Assembly (NCBI RefSeq): GCF_013372205.1
Contig: NZ_CP053831.1
Span: forward strand, 434,001-498,000
DNA: 64,000 nucleotides
Source of the DNA: Campylobacter mucosalis
GTDB taxonomy: Bacteria > Campylobacterota > Campylobacteria > Campylobacterales > Campylobacteraceae
Reading direction: 5' to 3'
The notes beneath the pieces were generated by a model. The model was given only the letters and a program-made list of their open reading frames with translations. It did not search any database and was not told where the DNA came from. How positions within the stretch are numbered: position 1 is the first letter of the stretch; each line of letters starts with the position of its first letter. Positions 1 to 9,504 of the stretch are shown here, piece after piece. A program made the position numbers and the translations under genes.

Positions 1-899
1 TACTAACCTCTCACGGCTTTAACCGCATAAGCTACGGCGTCCAGGACTTTGATGAAAAAGTCCAAGCTGAAATCCACCGCATACAGCCTTATGAAATCAC
101 GCAAAATGCGGTAAATTTAGCAAGGCGTTATGGCATAAAATCCATAAATATGGACTTAATCTACGGATTGCCATATCAAACGCTAGAGAGCTTTAAAAAC
201 ACGCTAAAAATGGCACTCACGCTTGATCCAGATCGATTAGCGATTTTTAACTACGCACACGTGCCGTGGATTAAAAAATCAATGCGAAAATTTGATGAAA
301 CAACACTACCAAGCCCAAAAACAAAGCTTGAAATTTTAAAATTTACAGCCGAGTTTTTTACCCAAAATGGCTATAAAATGATAGGAATGGATCACTTTGC
401 AAAGCCAGATGATGAGCTGTTTAAAGCCCTAAATGACGGCACTTTGCACCGAAATTTTCAAGGCTATACTACAAAAGGTGGAGCCGATTTGATAGGTATT
501 GGCGTTACTAGCATTGGCGAAGGGACTAGACATTACGCTCAAAATCACAAGGATTTAGACGAATATGAAAAGGCTATCGATAGCGGAATTTTGCCGTATT
601 CTAAGGGAATTTTACTAAATGATGAAGATCTGCTTAGAAAGAATATTATTATGAGCTTAATGGCGAATTTTAAACTTGATATTAAAGATATTGAACAAAA
701 ATTTGGCATTAGTTTTAAGCAACATTTTAAAGATTCATTGGAAGACATTAAAGTTTTAAGCGATTTTGTCGATATATCGGACGATAGGATTTTAGTAAAT
801 GAAACTGGTACTATGCTCATAAGGAATATTGCTATGTGCTTTGATGAATATATGGCGAAATTTAAAGACAGCAAGAACAGCTTTTCTAAAACTATTTAA
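1..899 (+). CDS. hemN: oxygen-independent coproporphyrinogen III oxidase HemN, 3' part
   Basis: Radical-SAM enzyme of anaerobic haem synthesis that converts coproporphyrinogen III to protoporphyrinogen IX in the cytoplasm. The reading frame is open from base 3, well upstream of the first in-frame ATG at 150, and reads GFNRISYGVQDFDEKVQ then MDLIYGLPYQT, both typical of the HemN core. The stop is at 897-899. About 298 codons are visible. The N-terminal part with the CxxxCxxC cluster lies outside the window, so the absence of that motif is a window-edge effect and not a truncation. The C-terminal HemN domain is complete. The neighbour on the right is an unrelated secretion locus with its own promoter. 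Confidence 0.9.
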   Translation, partial: LTSHGFNRISYGVQDFDEKVQAEIHRIQPYEITQNAVNLARRYGIKSINMDLIYGLPYQTLESFKNTLKMALTLDPDRLAIFNYAHVPWIKKSMRKFDETTLPSPKTKLEILKFTAEFFTQNGYKMIGMDHFAKPDDELFKALNDGTLHRNFQGYTTKGGADLIGIGVTSIGEGTRHYAQNHKDLDEYEKAIDSGILPYSKGILLNDEDLLRKNIIMSLMANFKLDIKDIEQKFGISFKQHFKDSLEDIKVLSDFVDISDDRILVNETGTMLIRNIAMCFDEYMAKFKDSKNSFSKTI

Positions 900-948
900 A
901 CTATAGCTTAATCAAAAATAAATAAGATAAAATTTATATTTGTTTTTG

Positions 949-954
949 TATAAT
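949..954 (+). promoter_or_regulatory. -10 box (TATAAT) of the Lap-type secretion operon
   Basis: TATAAT preceded directly by TTTTTG lies 39 bases upstream of the ATG at 993, in a very AT-rich spacer. Campylobacter vegetative promoters usually show a strong -10 and a T-rich upstream region instead of a defined -35, which fits. A good ribosome-binding site (AAGAAGGA, 976-983) follows. I infer that it serves the whole run up to 10752. Confidence 0.6.
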
Positions 955-992
955 CGTTTGCGTAAAATTAAAGTAAAGAAGGATTTGTTGTT

Positions 993-2741
993 ATGAAAAA
1001 GATCCCTGTGAGCACGATGGCTATACTAGCTATGGCTACATTTGCGAATGCTCAAGATGCTTCCTATAGGATATACGTAGGTGCTTTTAGTGATACTAAA
1101 GGTGAGACCTTTATTTCAAAGCTCAGCCAAGAAATAGAAAGTCAAATTGCAGGTAACGAAAACTTTGCAGGAGTAGGCATATATACGACTGCTGACAATA
1201 AAAGAATTCTTTATGTTGATACAAACCCTGTTTCAAAAGAGCAGGCAAAATCCTTGCTATCTGATGTAAAAAGATATTCTAAAAATGATGGTGCCTATAT
1301 GGGCGTTAAAAGGGGCGAAACTACAAGCAAAGCTACTACACAAGCACCTATAGCTTCAGAGCCTGAAGCGCCAATAGCACCGGCTGAGAGTATAGCAGTT
1401 GCTCAGCCTGTCGTAGAGCCAGCACCTGTTGTGCAGCCGGTTTCTACCGATAGTGGAGTTTTAACTATCACTGAAGCTATAAAAACAGCTCTAGCAGAAA
1501 ATCCAACGATAAAAGAGTCTGAGTACAACTATCTTCAAGTTGGCAAAGATCTTCACATAGCTAAAAATGCGTATTATCCGACATTAGACGCGGCTGGTTC
1601 TGTTGGTTATGAAAAAAAGGTATATGATGAGGGTCGCGGCATAGATAAGAAAAAGGGCGACGGCAGAGTTTCTAACGCTAGCTTGACATTAGTTGAAAAC
1701 ATCTACAACGGCGGTGCCGATAAGAACAGAATCAACTCACAAAGCGCAAGACTAGACTCAGCAGCATACACTGTGGCTCAAAAGGCTGATAGGCTATCTT
1801 TGGATTTAGTAAATGCATATTTGCAACTTATACACACTAAAAAGATAGTAGATATCGAGTCAGAAAACGTAAAATCACACGAGAGAATTTACACACAAAT
1901 CAAGGATAGAGCGCAGTCAGGCTTTGGAGTAGCTTCAGAAGAGCGCCAAGCTGGTTCTAGATACACACTTGCTCAGTCAAACTTAATAGCAGCCCAAAAT
2001 AACTACGAGGACGCTGTAAGCACGTTTGAAAAACTATACGGCAAAAAGGTGGATGCAGATCGTTTAGTAATGCCTGAATTTAACCTGCCGCTACCTACAA
2101 GTGAGATGGAATTTCAAGAAAAAGCGATGCTTTGTAACCCGTCTATTTTGATTCAAAGATCAAACATCGCTATGGTTGAGTCTGTCGTAAAAGAGAAAAA
2201 TGCTCCGTTCTTGCCTAAGCTGGATTTAGAAGTTAGCGGACAATACGACCACTCAAATGTTTTGTATGATAACTACGAAGATAAAAAGCTTGATGTGCTT
2301 TTAAGATTAAGATACAACCTATATAACAAAGGTATTGATAAACTAGATAAAGAAAAGAGCCAACTTGCTGTTTCTCAAGAGCAACAAGCACTTGATGCTT
2401 TAACTAGAGAGCTAAAAGAGAGTTTGAAATTTTCTTGGCAAAACTACAACCTAGAGCAAAAGAAAATGGCTTACCTAAACGAGCACGTAGAGTATGCTAA
2501 GGCTACGCTTGATTCATACCAAGATGAGTTCAGGATAGGCAGACGTGACCTTATCAACCTACTTGACGCTGAAACAGAGTATAACACAGCCTTAAAAGAG
2601 ATACTAAAAACTGAAATAGCTATACGCTATGCTCAATATAGAATTTTAGATAATATGGGTCTTATCGCTGATAGCTTTGAGCCTGGATTTGCGAAGAGAT
2701 ATATTCAAGGCGCTTGCAGTATAGAAAACGATCTAAAGTAA
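993..2741 (+). CDS. TolC-family outer-membrane efflux protein with N-terminal SPOR-like domain
   Basis: Outer-membrane channel of a type I secretion system, equivalent in position to LapE. Residues 1-20 form a Sec signal peptide. Residues about 24-105 (SYRIYVGAFSDTKGETF onward) resemble a SPOR peptidoglycan-binding fold. Residues 106-150 are a Pro/Ala-rich linker. From about residue 155 (TITEAIKTALAENPTIKESE) to the end there are two TolC/OEP repeats with long helices. At 582 aa it is longer than a usual TolC (about 430-490 aa), and the N-terminal extension accounts for this. It opens a run of overlapping genes encoding LapG, LapD, LapB and LapC homologues, which makes adhesin export the likely role. 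The SPOR call is by pattern only. Confidence 0.85.
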   Translation: MKKIPVSTMAILAMATFANAQDASYRIYVGAFSDTKGETFISKLSQEIESQIAGNENFAGVGIYTTADNKRILYVDTNPVSKEQAKSLLSDVKRYSKNDGAYMGVKRGETTSKATTQAPIASEPEAPIAPAESIAVAQPVVEPAPVVQPVSTDSGVLTITEAIKTALAENPTIKESEYNYLQVGKDLHIAKNAYYPTLDAAGSVGYEKKVYDEGRGIDKKKGDGRVSNASLTLVENIYNGGADKNRINSQSARLDSAAYTVAQKADRLSLDLVNAYLQLIHTKKIVDIESENVKSHERIYTQIKDRAQSGFGVASEERQAGSRYTLAQSNLIAAQNNYEDAVSTFEKLYGKKVDADRLVMPEFNLPLPTSEMEFQEKAMLCNPSILIQRSNIAMVESVVKEKNAPFLPKLDLEVSGQYDHSNVLYDNYEDKKLDVLLRLRYNLYNKGIDKLDKEKSQLAVSQEQQALDALTRELKESLKFSWQNYNLEQKKMAYLNEHVEYAKATLDSYQDEFRIGRRDLINLLDAETEYNTALKEILKTEIAIRYAQYRILDNMGLIADSFEPGFAKRYIQGACSIENDLK

Positions 2742-2748
2742 TTAAAAT

Positions 2749-3408
2749 ATGACCAAAACAAGGGTCAGTTTTGTTTTTAAGATAGTAGCTTTGGTTGCTA
2801 TCTTATCTATTAGTCTTTATGCTAAAGACTACATAAGCAGCAGTGTTGTATCTAGACTTGAGAAAGTTTATGGAGATAGCGCTAGAAGAAGAGCGGTTGC
2901 CCTTAATACGCTAATGAATTCTATACAGAGTGTCAGTGAACGTGAAAAACTTACAAAAGTAAATGATTTTTTTAATGCACTAAGATGGGCTGATGATATG
3001 CAAGTTTGGGGTCAAAAAGATTACTGGGCTACTAGAACAGAATTTTTAGGCAAAGGTGCTGGTGATTGTGAGGATTATGTGACGGCGAAGTATTTTACAC
3101 TAAAGCAACTAGGCGTATCTACTGATAAACTATACTTTACTTATGTAAAAGCTATAAAATACAACCAGGCGCACATGGTTCTTTCTTACTACGAAACACC
3201 TAAATCTATACCGCTTGTTTTAGATAATATCAATGGAAACATAAAACCAGCGACACAAAGAAGCGACCTTGTGCCGGTTTATAGTTTTAATGGTGATTCG
3301 CTATTTTTAGCAAAACAAGAGGGTTTGGGACAGGTTGTCCCTGGTGGAAATAAGAAAAATCCTAAATGGTTAGAGTTGATAGATAAAATGCAAAAAGAGG
3401 GTTTATGA
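2749..3408 (+). CDS. lapG: LapG-type periplasmic cysteine protease (BTLCP family), copy 1
   Basis: Bacterial transglutaminase-like cysteine proteinase. In Pseudomonas, LapG cuts the N-terminus of the LapA adhesin and frees it from the cell. Here a signal sequence (about residues 1-25) predicts periplasmic location. The motif GAGDCEDY places the catalytic Cys at 107 between D106 and E108, which in LapG bind calcium. H142 (AHMVLSYY) and D159 (LVLDN) complete the triad. The length of 219 aa matches the family. It starts 7 bases after the TolC-like gene and overlaps the lapD-like gene by 4 bases, so protease and receptor are probably translated together. A second copy lies at 10114. Confidence 0.88.
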   Translation: MTKTRVSFVFKIVALVAILSISLYAKDYISSSVVSRLEKVYGDSARRRAVALNTLMNSIQSVSEREKLTKVNDFFNALRWADDMQVWGQKDYWATRTEFLGKGAGDCEDYVTAKYFTLKQLGVSTDKLYFTYVKAIKYNQAHMVLSYYETPKSIPLVLDNINGNIKPATQRSDLVPVYSFNGDSLFLAKQEGLGQVVPGGNKKNPKWLELIDKMQKEGL

Positions 3409-5357
3409 CACTTTTTAAACAAATTTTGATAGCCTTTGTGGCTCTTGGTATCGTGATATTTACTGCTGTTGGTTACTTAAATTTTAGAAATTTAAATGAC
3501 TATATTCAAACTCAACTAGGCACAAATGCTAGACATACTGCAAATTCACTGGGGCTTTCTATAAAGCCGGTTATTGATCCAGATGATTTATCTATGGTTG
3601 AAGTTATGATAAATTCTATGTTTGATAGCGGTTATTATCAGCTTATAAAACTTGATGACGTGGATGGCAAAGAGCTTGTAAAGAGTGAGCAAAAACTATC
3701 ATTAGATGGCATACCAGGCTGGTTTGTAAATCTTGTAAAGCTAAAATCTCCTATTGAAAGCTCAGAGATTATGACTGGCTGGGCGAAATTTGGCACACTT
3801 TACGTGCAAAGTAGCTCAGGACTTGCGTATTATGAGCTTTATAATGGTCTTAAAAATATTTTTTATGCCTTAAGTATCATATTTGGCATAGCTATCGTGT
3901 TTGTATATTTTGGCTTAAAAGTGATATTTAAGCCACTTGTTAAGGTTAAAGATCAAGCTGAGGCGATCTTAGATAACAAATTTATCATACAGGATAAATT
4001 TCCATTTACCACCGACCTAAAACAGATGGTTCTTGCTATGAATACAATAGTTGGTAGGGTAAAGGACATATTTGAACGAGAGGCGAAAACCCTTAATAAA
4101 TACCAAGAGCTTTTATACAAAGATAGTATGACTGGCGTTTATAATAGACGATATTTTCAGACGAAATTTGATGAGTATATCGCTAGTGAGGAGCTTTCAA
4201 GCGGTTCTATGATTATGATTGGTTTTAAAGATCTTGTAAATCTTAAAAAGATACTTGGCTTTGAAAAATGGCAGAGTTTGGTCATTAAAATTGCTAAAAA
4301 TTTACAAGATAGAGCAAATGAGTCAAAATACACGATACTTCTAGCCAGACTAAACGACAACGACTTTGTCCTTTTAGCGCCAAATGCAAATTCTGCAAAT
4401 TTAGAATCCCTAACTAAACAGATTATGGCTGATTTTGTATCTTGCTTTGAAAATTTTGGTAGCGAAGTTTTGGATAATTGCAAAGTAAATGCAGCGATAG
4501 TTGATTACGATAGAGAGAGTAGTTTAGGTACTATGCTAACGACGGCTGACGTTACTTTGGCAAACGCTAGACTTAATTCAAATTTCAGCTATAAAATTTA
4601 TGAAAAAGCAAAAAATAATATCATACTTGGCAAAGAGCAATACAAAGAGCTTATCTTTAAATCTATGCAAGATGATAAGTTTAAATTTGCGGCTCAAAAG
4701 GTTGTTGAGATTAATGGCGAGTTTGAGCAATACGAGCTTTATCTTCGTTTGGTTGATAGTGAAAACAAATGGCAAATGGCGTCATATTTTATGCCTATGG
4801 TAAATGAGCTAGAGCTTGGTGCTACACTTGATATTCACGTTTTAAACAGGGTTGCTACTTGCATATCAAACGGCACACTCTCAAAAGATACGTCAATAGC
4901 CGTGAATTTAGGTAAAGAGATGATAAGCAAAGAGAATGAGTCAAAACTCGTAATGGCGCTTAAGAAAATTTTATCTGTGACCAAGCAGAAAATTTACCTT
5001 GAGATACCAAACAAAGATGATATGCAATTACAAAGTGTTGTAGATTTTAGTAATATGGTTAAAAATTTAGGCTTTGGACTTGGGCTTGACCATTTTGACT
5101 TTAGCGCAAAAGGCATTGAAAAATTAAAAGAGATAAATCCTAATTACGTTAAAATTCAAGCAGGAAGTATCATAGACTTCTTTAGCGAAAGCGATAGTGA
5201 GCATACGAGAAAATCCCTAGAGGTCGTAATGGAATCAAAAGGGATAAAACTTATAGCTATAGGCGTTGAAAACGAAGCTCAAAAGGCAAAACTACTTGAG
5301 CTTGGTATAAGTAGTATGCAAGGAAACTATATAGACGATACTAAAAATATTGGATAA
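3405..5357 (+). CDS. lapD: LapD-type transmembrane c-di-GMP receptor (degenerate GGDEF-EAL)
   Basis: Inner-membrane receptor that, in the Pseudomonas system, binds c-di-GMP with its EAL domain and sequesters LapG in the periplasm. Layout: TM1 (about 5-25), periplasmic LapD/MoxY-like domain (26-145), TM2 (about 150-172), HAMP-like segment, GGDEF domain, EAL domain. The N-terminus MTLFKQILIAF and the phrases IPGWFVNLV and MTGWAKFG match LapD. W126 corresponds to the Trp that contacts LapG. The GGDEF site reads RLNDNDF and the EAL site ELYLR. The usual DDFG is replaced by DHFDF, so both enzyme activities should be lost, as in LapD. It overlaps the upstream protease gene by 4 bases and the exporter gene starts 3 bases after its stop. 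Confidence 0.88.
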   Translation: MTLFKQILIAFVALGIVIFTAVGYLNFRNLNDYIQTQLGTNARHTANSLGLSIKPVIDPDDLSMVEVMINSMFDSGYYQLIKLDDVDGKELVKSEQKLSLDGIPGWFVNLVKLKSPIESSEIMTGWAKFGTLYVQSSSGLAYYELYNGLKNIFYALSIIFGIAIVFVYFGLKVIFKPLVKVKDQAEAILDNKFIIQDKFPFTTDLKQMVLAMNTIVGRVKDIFEREAKTLNKYQELLYKDSMTGVYNRRYFQTKFDEYIASEELSSGSMIMIGFKDLVNLKKILGFEKWQSLVIKIAKNLQDRANESKYTILLARLNDNDFVLLAPNANSANLESLTKQIMADFVSCFENFGSEVLDNCKVNAAIVDYDRESSLGTMLTTADVTLANARLNSNFSYKIYEKAKNNIILGKEQYKELIFKSMQDDKFKFAAQKVVEINGEFEQYELYLRLVDSENKWQMASYFMPMVNELELGATLDIHVLNRVATCISNGTLSKDTSIAVNLGKEMISKENESKLVMALKKILSVTKQKIYLEIPNKDDMQLQSVVDFSNMVKNLGFGLGLDHFDFSAKGIEKLKEINPNYVKIQAGSIIDFFSESDSEHTRKSLEVVMESKGIKLIAIGVENEAQKAKLLELGISSMQGNYIDDTKNIG

Positions 5358-5360
5358 GAG

Positions 5361-7502
5361 ATGAGCAAAGAGAAGAAAAAAGATGAATTACTAGAGTGTT
5401 TGGTAATATTTACCAAGCTACACAACAACCCATATAGTGCGGACGCCCTAACTACGGGTTTACCAGTTCAAGATGGTGAAGAAGTGGAGCTGTTTTCGCT
5501 AAATGGCTCAAAGTCGCTTTTCTCGCGTGCCGCGGCTCGTGCCGGTTTTGCGTCTACACTTGTAAGAAGACAGATAGAGGAGATATCTCCGCTTGTTTTG
5601 CCTTGCATTTTGGTTTTACGTGGCAAAAGAGCGTGTATACTTCAAAGTATAAGCCCTGATAGAAATACCGCAAGTATAATAACTCCTGAGATAGGCTCTG
5701 GTGCTAGCACTATATCGGTAGAGAAGCTAAAAGATGAGTATTTAGGATATGCTTACTATCTAAAAAGAGAGTTTGTCCCTGATGAAACTACAAGCTCAAC
5801 GCACCTTATTGATACTGGTAGTGAGCATTGGTTTTGGGGAACTTTAAAACGCTCTAGCAAAATTTATTTTGATGTTATATTGGCTAGTTTTGTTATTAGT
5901 TTATTCGTTTTGGCTACTCCTATTTTTACTATGAACGTTTATGATAGGGTTGTTCCAAATAATGCCGTTGAAACACTGTGGGTTCTTGCTCTTGGCGTTA
6001 GTATAGTTTATGGTATAGATCTGTTTTTGAAATTTGTTCGCTCATATTTTCTTGAAGTTGCTGGTAAAAAGAGCGATATTATTATGAGTTCGCTTATTTT
6101 TGAGCGAGTTATGGATATGAAATTTAACAACAGACCAAAATCCGTAGGCTCTTTTGCTAATAACTTAAGAGATTTTGATACTATAAGAAATTTCTTCTCA
6201 TCAGCTTCTCTTGCAGCTATTGTTGATTTACCGTTTGCTGTGATATTTTTGTTGGTTACATATTTTATTGGTGGATATTTAGTTTTTGTTCCAATAGTTA
6301 CCATAATGATAATACTAGGTTATACTTTTTCTATCAAGACACCTTTGCAAAAGGCGATAAAAAGCACATCTGAAGCCTCTGCAAAGAAAAGCGGTATATT
6401 AATTGAGAGCCTAAATGCACTTGAAACCATAAAAACACTTGGTGCTAGTGGACACGTCCAGTGGAACTGGGAAGAGGCAACTGGCGAGATAGCAAATAGA
6501 AGCATAAAATCTAAGATGATAACGACCTCTATCACGACAATTACGGCATTTTTGGTGCAGTTAAATACCATTGCTATTATCGTTATTGGCGTATATATGA
6601 TAAAAGATATGAGTCTTACTATGGGTGGTCTTATCGCTTCTGTAATGCTTAGTTCGCGTGCTATTGCTCCTATGGGTCAAGTTGCTGCATTGGTTGCAAA
6701 TTTTGAACAGACTAAAGTTGCGTATGAAAGTGTAAATAACATAATGAATATGCCTGTTGAGCGACCTGAGGGCAAGAAATTTGTAAGACGAAATTCATTT
6801 GAGGGTAGAATAGAGTTTAAAAACGTTAGCTTTACATACCCTGATACGACAAAGGGATCGCTTGATAGGGTAAATTTTGTGATAAATACCGGAGAAAGAG
6901 TTGCCATTATAGGTAGAAATGGATCTGGAAAAACAACGATACAAAAGCTTATTTTGGGACTTTACTCTCCTACTGAAGGTTCTGTTTTGATTGATAATAT
7001 CGATATAAACCAAATAGATCCAGCAGATTTACGTAGAAACATTGGCTATGTTCCACAAGACATCTTGCTATTTAAAGGCACCGTTCGCGAAAATATCGTT
7101 CAAAAGGCACCTTATGTCGATGATATGCAAATTATTAAGGCGGCAAAATTAAGTGGTGTAGATGAGTATGTAAATGCCCACCCGCTAGGCTTTGATATGC
7201 CGGTTCTTGAGCGTGGCGATGGTATTAGTGGCGGTCAAAGACAAAGCATTGCACTTGCTAGAGCGTTTTTGTTAGATACGTCCATTATGATGCTTGATGA
7301 GCCGACAAACTCACTTGATAACACTGTAGAAAATAAGCTAAAAGCAAATTTAAAAACTTATATGGCTGGTAAAACCATGATTCTTGTTACGCACAAGACA
7401 TCCCTTTTAGATCTTGTCGATAGAATTATGGTTATAGATAATGGTAAAATTTTACTTGATGGTCCTAGAGATGACGTACTAGCCAAACTTAGTGGGAATT
7501 GA
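5361..7502 (+). CDS. lapB: LapB-type type I secretion ABC transporter
   Basis: Permease-ATPase fusion of a type I secretion system that exports a large C-terminal-signal substrate across both membranes. Residues 1-135 form a C39-like domain without the catalytic Cys, as in LapB and HlyB. About 165-440 holds the six-helix ABC membrane domain. The ATPase domain has Walker A GRNGSGKTT (from residue 518), the signature ISGGQRQ, and Walker B IMMLDEPT followed by the H-loop LVTHK. Its 713 aa length is typical. It is embedded between the lapD-like and lapC-like genes. The stop TGA overlaps a possible TTG start of the next gene. Confidence 0.92.
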   Translation: MSKEKKKDELLECLVIFTKLHNNPYSADALTTGLPVQDGEEVELFSLNGSKSLFSRAAARAGFASTLVRRQIEEISPLVLPCILVLRGKRACILQSISPDRNTASIITPEIGSGASTISVEKLKDEYLGYAYYLKREFVPDETTSSTHLIDTGSEHWFWGTLKRSSKIYFDVILASFVISLFVLATPIFTMNVYDRVVPNNAVETLWVLALGVSIVYGIDLFLKFVRSYFLEVAGKKSDIIMSSLIFERVMDMKFNNRPKSVGSFANNLRDFDTIRNFFSSASLAAIVDLPFAVIFLLVTYFIGGYLVFVPIVTIMIILGYTFSIKTPLQKAIKSTSEASAKKSGILIESLNALETIKTLGASGHVQWNWEEATGEIANRSIKSKMITTSITTITAFLVQLNTIAIIVIGVYMIKDMSLTMGGLIASVMLSSRAIAPMGQVAALVANFEQTKVAYESVNNIMNMPVERPEGKKFVRRNSFEGRIEFKNVSFTYPDTTKGSLDRVNFVINTGERVAIIGRNGSGKTTIQKLILGLYSPTEGSVLIDNIDINQIDPADLRRNIGYVPQDILLFKGTVRENIVQKAPYVDDMQIIKAAKLSGVDEYVNAHPLGFDMPVLERGDGISGGQRQSIALARAFLLDTSIMMLDEPTNSLDNTVENKLKANLKTYMAGKTMILVTHKTSLLDLVDRIMVIDNGKILLDGPRDDVLAKLSGN

Positions 7503-7504
7503 TA

Positions 7505-9004
7505 ATGCAAGAACAAGATAAAGTAAAACAAGACGAGATAAAAGAGCAAACAGCGGGTAGCACTCCTGAGGTTAGTGAGAAAAAAGAGGAGCAAAGGCAG
7601 CCTGTTGATATTAAAACGCAAGAAAATAGTAGTGCAAGTATCACAGATAGTGTAAAAAGCATACGAGAGAGCATAAAAAAGAAAGATTATGATGCGTATG
7701 ATATACGTTTTATGTCAAGTCTCTCTGAGGCGGTTTTAGCCAAGACGCCTTCAAATTCTAAAAAGGTGCTATACGCGGTCGCTTTTACTGTTATTTGGCT
7801 TATTGTGTGGGCGTCTCAAGCTGAAATAGATGAGATTACAAGAGGAACTGGAAAGATCATACCATCTGGCAAAAATCAAGCCATACAAAACCTAGAAGGC
7901 GGTATCGTTGAGCAAATTTTTGTAAGAGAGGGCGATGAGGTCAAAAAAGATCAGGTTATCCTTAAAATAGATAATAAAAATTTCTCAAGTAGTTATGGTG
8001 AGTCGCAGTTAAGATTAGATGAGTTAAATGCTAAATTTTTAAGGCTTGAAGCAGAGGCGAACGATAAGGAATTTAGCGAAGAAACGACCAAGGATTTTAA
8101 CAATACAAGAGCCATAACTTACGAGCTTAGTCTGTATGCTTCAAATCAAGAGCGTTTAAGAGAGCAGATACAAATTTTAAATGAGCAAATTTCACAAAGA
8201 AAAAGTGAGTTAAATGAGCTTCAAAATAAAATTGCACAGACGCAGACTAGCTACAATCTTGCTTTAAAAGAAAAAAGTATCACCGAACCGCTTTTTAGAA
8301 AAGGACTAGTAAGTGAGATAGAGTATATTCAGTTGCAAAGAAAACTAAGCGATCTAAAGGGCGAGCTAGATGCAGCAAAACTCTCGATACCTAGGATAGA
8401 ATCCACTATTAAAGAGGTGGAGAATAAAATAAGCGAGGCAAGGGCTGCATTTAGAAGCGATGCTAAAAAACAGCTTACCGAAGTTTCTGCTGAAATTTCA
8501 AGAATAAATGAGTCGCAGATTAACCTAAGCGACAGAGTTGAAAGAACATTTGTCCGCTCGCCAGTTGATGGTATAGTTAGTAAGCTAATGGTAAATACCG
8601 TTTCTGGTGTCATTAAGCCTGGAGAGAATATCGCTGAGATAGTTCCGCTAGAGGATAAGCTTGTTGCAGAGATTAAAGTAAAACCAGCGGATGTAGCATT
8701 TTTGCGCCCAGGGCTTAGCACTATGGTTAAATTTACAGCCTATGATTTTAGTATTTATGGAGGTTTAACTGGAAAAGTTACGCAGATAAGTGCCGATACT
8801 GAAACAAACGAAAAAACAGGCGAGAGTCACTATCTTGTCCGTATAGAAACTGATAAAAACTACCTAGGAAGCGAGGAAAAACCTCTACGTATAAAAGTCG
8901 GTATGGTCGTGAATGCAGATATTATTACTGGTAAGAAAACCATTCTTGATTATCTGCTAAAACCTATTTTAAAAGCAAAGCAAAATGCTTTAACGGAGAG
9001 ATAA
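7505..9004 (+). CDS. lapC: LapC-type HlyD-family membrane fusion protein
   Basis: Periplasmic adaptor linking the ABC exporter to the TolC-like channel. The N-terminal 80 residues are charged and cytoplasmic. One membrane helix follows (about 88-105, YAVAFTVIWLIVWASQ), then a lipoyl/biotinyl-like half motif (GGIVEQIFVREGDEVKKDQ), a long coiled coil (about 160-330), the second half (ERTFVRSPVDGIVSKL) and a beta-barrel tail. The ATG at 7505 is preferred. A TTG at 7499 overlapping the previous stop is possible and would add two residues. The stop TAA shares bases with the ATG of the next gene at 9004, consistent with translational coupling. Confidence 0.9.
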   Translation: MQEQDKVKQDEIKEQTAGSTPEVSEKKEEQRQPVDIKTQENSSASITDSVKSIRESIKKKDYDAYDIRFMSSLSEAVLAKTPSNSKKVLYAVAFTVIWLIVWASQAEIDEITRGTGKIIPSGKNQAIQNLEGGIVEQIFVREGDEVKKDQVILKIDNKNFSSSYGESQLRLDELNAKFLRLEAEANDKEFSEETTKDFNNTRAITYELSLYASNQERLREQIQILNEQISQRKSELNELQNKIAQTQTSYNLALKEKSITEPLFRKGLVSEIEYIQLQRKLSDLKGELDAAKLSIPRIESTIKEVENKISEARAAFRSDAKKQLTEVSAEISRINESQINLSDRVERTFVRSPVDGIVSKLMVNTVSGVIKPGENIAEIVPLEDKLVAEIKVKPADVAFLRPGLSTMVKFTAYDFSIYGGLTGKVTQISADTETNEKTGESHYLVRIETDKNYLGSEEKPLRIKVGMVVNADIITGKKTILDYLLKPILKAKQNALTER

Positions 9005-9504
9005 TGCACACTGCATATTATGCGCAAAATTTTAGCTCTTATGAGATAAGACCAACTGGTATTAGCGGTTTTTTTAGCATAAGTAGCGATAGCCAAACGG
9101 ATCTTGTAAATTTTGATACGACAAATTTTGTATTTAAGGATTGCACAAAAAGCTACAACGAGCTTTTTGGCGATTTTGCTCAAATATTTAAATTTGGAAA
9201 AGAGATTGGTTGCGATAAAGATGTGGAGTTGATTAAAATTTTGATACAAGGTTACGACGAGAACAGCGATAGCTTGGTGTTTGATAGCTTGGCATTAAGC
9301 AGTCCTTATAGGTATTCAATAGCAAATAAGGCGATCGAGGTTAGTTTTAACTTTTCTAAAGACGATGATGTGTCAAAATTTTTATCTAGCTTAACATATA
9401 GATATACTTTTGGCGATACAGATGAGGTGCGTAGGATATTTGTTTATATCAACGGAGAGCTATCGTATGATAAAATTTTAAAATCACAAGAGAGGATGAT
9501 ATGA
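9004..9504 (+). CDS. protein of unknown function in the Lap-type locus
   Basis: I do not recognise this 166 aa protein. It has no signal peptide and no membrane helix, is acidic and rich in Asp, Ser and Phe, and looks soluble and cytoplasmic. Its start overlaps the stop of the fusion-protein gene and its end overlaps the next start by 4 bases. It is therefore certainly translated as part of the operon and probably serves the secretion system or its regulator. No motif supports a specific function. Confidence 0.8.
   Translation: MHTAYYAQNFSSYEIRPTGISGFFSISSDSQTDLVNFDTTNFVFKDCTKSYNELFGDFAQIFKFGKEIGCDKDVELIKILIQGYDENSDSLVFDSLALSSPYRYSIANKAIEVSFNFSKDDDVSKFLSSLTYRYTFGDTDEVRRIFVYINGELSYDKILKSQERMI

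Noticed and set aside
1-899. hemN as a truncated pseudogene because the first ATG is at 150
   Set aside because: The frame is open back to base 3 with conserved HemN sequence; the gene is cut by the window edge only.
8329-8721. 130-codon open frame on the minus strand inside the fusion-protein gene
   Set aside because: Opposite a confirmed HlyD-family coding region; composition is the mirror of its coiled coil and there is no ribosome-binding site.
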